From the NCBI GenBank assembly GCA_036936605.1, contig JAUPFV010000001.1, positions 322,922,250 to 322,986,249 of the forward strand: 64,000 nucleotides of DNA, given 5' to 3'. Under the pieces are notes generated by a model. That model had not been told where the DNA came from. It was given only the letters and a program-made list of their open reading frames with translations, and searched no databases. Both the position numbers and the translations under genes were made by a program. The DNA comes from Limnanthes douglasii subsp. nivea. Its lineage: Eukaryota; Streptophyta; Magnoliopsida; Brassicales; Limnanthaceae. Below are positions 59,401 to 64,000 of this stretch, piece by piece; within the stretch, counting starts at the first letter, position 1, and every line of letters starts with the position of its first letter.

Positions 59401-59741
59401 AGTCTGTCAACCTCTTGTACAATGACATCAGCCTTTTCTTTTGAGAAAGCTCTCCTCTTTTGCACCACTGGTGCTACGTCTCTCCGGACAGATAAGTGAT
59501 GGGAAATCACTTCTGATGGAACTCCAGTAACATCAGCATTGCACCAAGCAAAGACATGCTGATGGTCTTTTAAGAATTTTAACATCTCTTCTTTCAACAC
59601 TTGTGGCATTTTGGACCCTATCTTGACAAATTTCCCTTCTTCCAAGCAGTGTGTCTCAACCTCCTCAACTGGGATCAACACTCCGGGGGTCTCTCTGGGG
59701 TCATCAATTTCACCCTCACCCCCAGAAAGGCCCTCAAACTG
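56454..59741 (-). pseudogene. pol: Element C pol, two nonsense codons
   Basis: Colinear with the intact pol of element A, with the RT YIDD present. A TGA at 58119-58121 replaces Gly at the start of the archaeal RNase H. A TAG at 57096-57098 replaces the Gln of DNGPQF in integrase. Both are single-base changes relative to A. RT and the first RNase H could still be made, but not integrase. Confidence 0.92.
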
Positions 59742-59747
59742 CTATTG
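59735..59747 (-). promoter_or_regulatory. Element C gag-protease/pol UAG readthrough context
   Basis: CAA TAG CAG TTT on the minus strand, with the stop at 59742-59744; identical to element A. Confidence 0.7.
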
Positions 59748-62084
59748 GTCATTTATACGGACTGCCCCCAGCGTTCGTGGAGCCAAGGCAGTGGCATAAC
59801 ATTCTCTTGCAACTTTTTGACTGCTCCGGACAACCCCAACCTGCCCCTGAACAGCGTATTTTAGACACTGATGGACTGTTGAGGCCACTGCATGCATCCT
59901 AGAGAGCCAAGATCTCCCTAGAATAGCATTGTAACAAGTGGGACAGTCCACCACAATGAAAAGTATTCTGACCGTTTTCTTGAAAGGGCCTCTGCCCAAC
60001 AATACTTCTTCTTCGAACTCACCGATTACATCAGCTGAGCTGGCCGTGAAGCCTACGATCGATCTGTCTGACTTTTGAATCACAGCTGGATTTTTCATTT
60101 TCTTGTAAGTATCTAGGAAAAGGATATTGGCAGAGCTCCCAGTATCTACCAGGATTCGCCTTATCTCATTGCCCCCTATCGATGCTCCTATGACAACAAC
60201 ATCTTCATGAGGGCCAGCAATGTCTCTCAAATCATCCCCATCAAAGACAATGAATGGGAATAAACTTGACGATTGATAAGAGGTCATGCCCCCTTCTAGT
60301 TGGGTAGCCAAATTATGAACATGCCTTTTTCTTGATGAAGTGGTAGGAGCCGTTACAGTGTCCCCTCCGAAAATTGTCAAAGACTCAAAGAATCTAATGA
60401 GCCCGGAGACCGTCCTGGAACGCTCCTCTATTGCACCCACTCTGTTCCTTGTTGGATCAGGATCCAAATATTCAGATTCCACATCAAACCTTTCAATGAT
60501 CACCATAGCCCCTTCTGGGGCAGCATTAACCGGAGCAGCCCGGTGAGTGTTGTCAGGCCTGTTGCCTCCTCTTCTTTTAACGTATGCACCCAATTTCCCT
60601 CTTTCAATCAGGTTCTGAACCTCTTGTTTCAAGGCTATGCAATCATCAGTAGTATGGCCAATATCATTGTGATATTGACAAAAAGAACTGTTTCGATGTT
60701 CTCTGGGAGACTGCAAGGTTGCTGGTCTCCAGTAGTGTACTTCATCTTTAGTTTTATCAAAAATGGTTGCCACACTTTCTTTGAGTTCTGCAAACCACTC
60801 CGGTTGGACCCATGACCCTCTTTTGTTTCTAGACTGTTGGCTTTGTGCAGGGGCAGCTGGTTGAGACTGAGCTTTTCCTCTTCCATGCCCCTGTCCGGTT
60901 TCTCTAGCTTTGTTTCTGGACTGGTTTTGATTGGGAGTTGGTGTCACCGGGGTGGATCTCACCTGCCTGTGCACCCTGGTCTTTTTTGTTTCATCAACAT
61001 TTATTTGCTTGCCAACTTGATTTAGCAATCCACCCCAGGTCATGGCTTTCTTCCTTGTTACTGAATCGGCCAGGTTGCCCGGGTTCAAACCTTGTCTCAA
61101 GGATGCTATTGCCACTTGTTCAAAGCAATCAGCCAGCCCATTCTTTGTGTTCACAAAACGACTTATGTATTCTTTCAACGATTCATTTGGCTCTTGGGCA
61201 CAATGGATTATGGTATCTCCATTACCCTTGAGCTCCTTACTCCCCACAAATTTCCTTCGAAAGGCCACCCAAAAGGTATCAAAGTCTCTGATACAACCCT
61301 GAGGAAGGCTGTTGTACCACTTCAGAGCACTCCCCGTAAAGGACTGGGAGAATGCCCTGCAGAGTAGTTTATCATCATCATCAAAGTTCATCATGAAGTT
61401 CTTGAATTGCTCCAGATGATTGTCTGGATCAGTACTGCCATCGTACTTCTCCATCTTGGTGCTATCAAACCTCTTGAGGAGGTTTCCGGACAGTATCTTG
61501 GAAGACAATGGCGATTGCCTCCAGTTCCTCCCACGACTGAACGCAGTATCCTCATTAGGTGTTGCAAAGATACCTGGCTCATCATGGAAGGCAAAAGGAT
61601 CCACCAGCATCCGGTCTATATGCCTCCGGCTGTGAGATGATCCTTTTCCAATGTGCCTTTTCATTCTTCCATGGTGATCTCTTTTTCTGGAATACTTTTT
61701 AACCTGCTTCTGTTTTTTCCTGGTTCGCCCCTCATCACTACTGGAGGACAAGGATTTTTCATTTCCCTCACTGTCCGAAGAGCTGTCCGAAGATTCTGAG
61801 CTTGAGTCAGAACTCTCCACAGGCTTGGACCGGTGAGACTTTTTAGAACTGGCATGTGTCTTTTTAGAGCTCACATGAGTTTTTGAAGCCTCATGCTCTC
61901 GAGGGTTATCAGAGCGATGAGCAACTGATGCTTTGGACTTTTCCTTCATGCCCATCTTGGCCTTTTCAGCCCTCAGAGCTTCTATTTCAACCCTCAACCT
62001 GTCACGCTCCTGGACAGTATATTCATCGTTCTCTTCCACCACTTCGAGCAAAGCTGGTGGAAGCTCTGGATTATCCGGATTCAT
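59742..62084 (-). CDS. gag-pro: Element C gag-protease, 780 aa (intact)
   Basis: A coiled, charged N-terminus and a Ser/Asp-rich stretch lead to the gag domain (FDSTKMEKYDGSTDPDNHLE). The zinc-knuckle-like CQYHNDIGHTTDDC and the protease with ILVDTGSSANILF (about residue 645) follow. It is the only unbroken gag-protease of the A/B/C family in the window. The ATG at 62084 lies downstream of the primer binding site. The UAG end is in frame with pol. Confidence 0.93.
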   Translation of the reverse strand: MNPDNPELPPALLEVVEENDEYTVQERDRLRVEIEALRAEKAKMGMKEKSKASVAHRSDNPREHEASKTHVSSKKTHASSKKSHRSKPVESSDSSSESSDSSSDSEGNEKSLSSSSDEGRTRKKQKQVKKYSRKRDHHGRMKRHIGKGSSHSRRHIDRMLVDPFAFHDEPGIFATPNEDTAFSRGRNWRQSPLSSKILSGNLLKRFDSTKMEKYDGSTDPDNHLEQFKNFMMNFDDDDKLLCRAFSQSFTGSALKWYNSLPQGCIRDFDTFWVAFRRKFVGSKELKGNGDTIIHCAQEPNESLKEYISRFVNTKNGLADCFEQVAIASLRQGLNPGNLADSVTRKKAMTWGGLLNQVGKQINVDETKKTRVHRQVRSTPVTPTPNQNQSRNKARETGQGHGRGKAQSQPAAPAQSQQSRNKRGSWVQPEWFAELKESVATIFDKTKDEVHYWRPATLQSPREHRNSSFCQYHNDIGHTTDDCIALKQEVQNLIERGKLGAYVKRRGGNRPDNTHRAAPVNAAPEGAMVIIERFDVESEYLDPDPTRNRVGAIEERSRTVSGLIRFFESLTIFGGDTVTAPTTSSRKRHVHNLATQLEGGMTSYQSSSLFPFIVFDGDDLRDIAGPHEDVVVIGASIGGNEIRRILVDTGSSANILFLDTYKKMKNPAVIQKSDRSIVGFTASSADVIGEFEEEVLLGRGPFKKTVRILFIVVDCPTCYNAILGRSWLSRMHAVASTVHQCLKYAVQGQVGVVRSSQKVARECYATALAPRTLGAVRINDQ

Positions 62085-62137
62085 TCGGACATAATTTCCT
62101 TACTTGGTTTTGAATGTTTGATTCAGGCACCGTCGCC

Positions 62138-62155
62138 TCCCACTGTGGTCGCCAA
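62138..62155 (-). other. Element C primer binding site
   Basis: TTGGCGACCACAGTGGGA on the minus strand, two bases from the 5' LTR end, identical to element A. Confidence 0.75.
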
Positions 62156-62157
62156 TT

Positions 62158-62640
62158 TGGTGTGGATAAAATTAGCCTGAGGGTAGGCTGGTAATTTCAA
62201 GTGGAGTTTTAGGGCGATGTAAGGGTGTTTCACGGTGGTGTGGTGGTGTTTAAGGGTGTTTCAAAGTGTTTTAAGGGTGGAGAGAGAATTAAGCAGCCTG
62301 GCAGCAGTTAATTTTTCTTACCCATAGTTAATGCTGGTGGTTGGGTATTTATAGTATGATATTTGGGCCCTTATGGGCTTTCGGGTCAAGTTTAATGGAC
62401 CCGGGTCATGTTTAAAGACCCAAGAGTTTTAAGCAGATGTGCAGGTAGCTTAGTCAGACAGTGATTAGGTTTTTTAGTACTTTAGTCATAGTTCGAACTG
62501 CCTTATGTTTGCAGTGTTCAAGATCATCTGTCCGGTTCAACCAGTGCTGTTCGAATTGAAGTCATGGAGTCTGTCCGAATTTACGGGGTGATTTACTTTG
62601 GACTATCCTTCCGGGGAGCTCTTCGAATTCGGACTCATCA
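62158..62640 (-). repeat. Element C right LTR (5' LTR)
   Basis: 483 bp. The minus-strand TATA box ATACTATAAATACCC lies at about 62343-62357. It is followed by the target-site duplication AAACT. Confidence 0.93.
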
Positions 62641-62645
62641 AAACT

Positions 62646-64000
62646 TACTCGTATTTTCCATTTCTATAAAGATAAAGAAAACTTTTGTTTGGAGAAAAAA
62701 ACAATTTTTTCCAGTAAACGCTTCATTTGACCTTTCATGCCTAAAGAATCTGAGGGGCTTAAGAGATATAAAATTTGGGAGTGGTTCAACATCGCAAACA
62801 AAGTTGAAGAAAGAAAAACCGTTGACATAGAAGAGGAGCCCGGACCCTTGCAAAGTCTTCAAACAACGCATTACAGTGAGTGGCCTCCTATAAAGAAGCA
62901 TTCTGAGGTGCCATGAACTTTAGGTATTATCATCCTATTGCTCAGCCTTACGGTCATACTTGTCTGAGTCGCGACAAGGGTGACCTTGGTCTTTATAAAG
63001 ACTATATCAAGACTTCTTTATTTCTTCCGATGGGCGATAAACGTCAAGTAACTGAGAAAGCTAAAGGTGACTGTTCAAAGAAGAATAAATCTCTAGAGCC
63101 TACGTACAAAAGATCCACAAAGATAAATCTCGTGTCCTCCATTCCTACTCTATAAAACACACCGCAAGGTACTCCTCGAACGAATCCCAAGGTCAATCAT
63201 TGGAAATATTCGTCAAAGGTTGTTCGAACAGAATAGATTATTGCTCCAACCCTCAATTTCATTTCAGAGGTGCAAGAAAAGTACCTGATTGACGAGTCAA
63301 GAATCATGCATAATTCATGTTGAAGCTCAACCTATCAGAGTTGTCACCGCATTACTTCCTCCCGTCGAACCTTTCAGACCGTCTCAATAATTTTATCTTG
63401 TTGAAGTTTGGGAAAGATCTCCTGTCCACCAAGGGAAAGTTCCCAAGAAGAAGAAAACGAAAGATCCCACAGAACTGGCCTCGAACTTAGAGGCCATCAG
63501 AAACAATCTCCGATGAGTTGAAGTCAAACATTTTCTAGCGCTACACAAGATAATGTACAAATATTCATCTTCTTCTCCGAATTGTGAGAGACGGGCTTTG
63601 AGAACTCTGTTGAGATGCCCCGTCGGCTTACACTGAAATGGACTAGTCAATGTATTTATTTCCTCTATTGTTTTATCTTTACTTACTCAATTTATATGCT
63701 CCACTAAAGTTTTCTTTGGGAGCAGCAATGAAAGGAATCGTCAAACCGTTCGAGGACCATGTTAAATCAGCTAGTAAGATTTTTGCACAACTGAGCTATT
63801 GGGCCAGTAGTACTTGGTTCCATCAATTCCATAGATGTTTTACTTTTTTTTAACTGGCCAAGAGCCAACTTTGGATGATTGATGAGACTAAATAAAATTC
63901 CATAGAATAGCTTATAGTGCCTCACATAAAAAATGAAGTACTTAAGCGACTGGAATGCTTAGATAACTCGTTTTTCTTCCCACTAGGGCTAGGGCCCCAA
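62646..64000. other. Unrecognised DNA right of element C
   Basis: Several short frames (plus 62913-63155 and 63650-63853, minus 63393-63650) show no domain I know. Composition is intermediate rather than A/T-rich, so it may be an old, decayed transposon internal region. I cannot support a gene. Confidence 0.4.

Larger units (their letters stand above)
41244..62640 (-). mobile_element. Element C: Tat-type retrotransposon hosting element D
   Basis: LTRs of 483 bp at 41244-41726 and 62158-62640, with target-site duplication AAACT (41239-41243 and 62641-62645). Same family as element A. Gag-protease is intact; pol has two nonsense codons and the antisense gene has one. Element D (10.9 kb) sits in the leader of the antisense gene. 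LTRs differ at three bases by eye. Confidence 0.95.

Overview
The window is nuclear DNA of a flowering plant, most likely a eudicot. The evidence is a many-exon host gene with GT-AG introns and plant-type transposable elements nested inside one another. I cannot name the species. I see no tRNA, rRNA, CRISPR array, organellar insert or prokaryotic gene.

Layout. Positions 1-3621 and 14118-15600 are the two halves of an old, broken Ty1/copia element on the minus strand. It is split by element A (3622-14117), a Ty3/gypsy element of the Tat type. Positions 16080-18356 are a decayed L1-type LINE. Positions 18792-22008 hold the only intact host gene, a 14-exon homologue of UPF0183/PHAF1 (401 aa). 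Positions 24588-39533 are a large Mutator-like element (MULE) with terminal inverted repeats. It carries a plant mobile domain (PMD) gene on the plus strand and a FAR1/MULE transposase continuing in frame into an OTU-type cysteine protease domain on the minus strand. Element B (28909-34990, a deleted Tat element that itself holds a 1.25-kb solo LTR) splits the OTU segment. Element C (41244-62640) is a third Tat element of the same family as A and B. It contains element D (42058-52926), a more distant Tat family, in its leader.

How the Tat elements are built. The 5' LTR is on the right. On the minus strand come a primer binding site, gag-protease, one UAG codon in a readthrough-like context, then RT, RNase H, a second archaeal-type RNase H, and integrase. 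Convergent to this, on the plus strand, lies a spliced antisense gene of 864-959 aa with its own TATA box. It encodes a 'putative gypsy type transposon' domain followed by a coiled coil and an acidic tail. LTR differences read by eye suggest relative ages D (none seen) < A (1) < C (3) < B (about 6). A has an intact pol and antisense gene but broken gag-protease. C has an intact gag-protease but broken pol and antisense gene. D has an intact gag-protease and antisense gene but a broken pol.

The most unusual signals are: the MULE's hairpin family (core AACTGATTCCGAG / CTCGGAATCAGTT), present in three of its non-coding segments and stacked into a roughly 440-bp compound palindrome between its convergent genes; the conserved intron of the antisense gene; the UAG readthrough context; and the structure of element A, whose left LTR has the target-site duplication on both sides.
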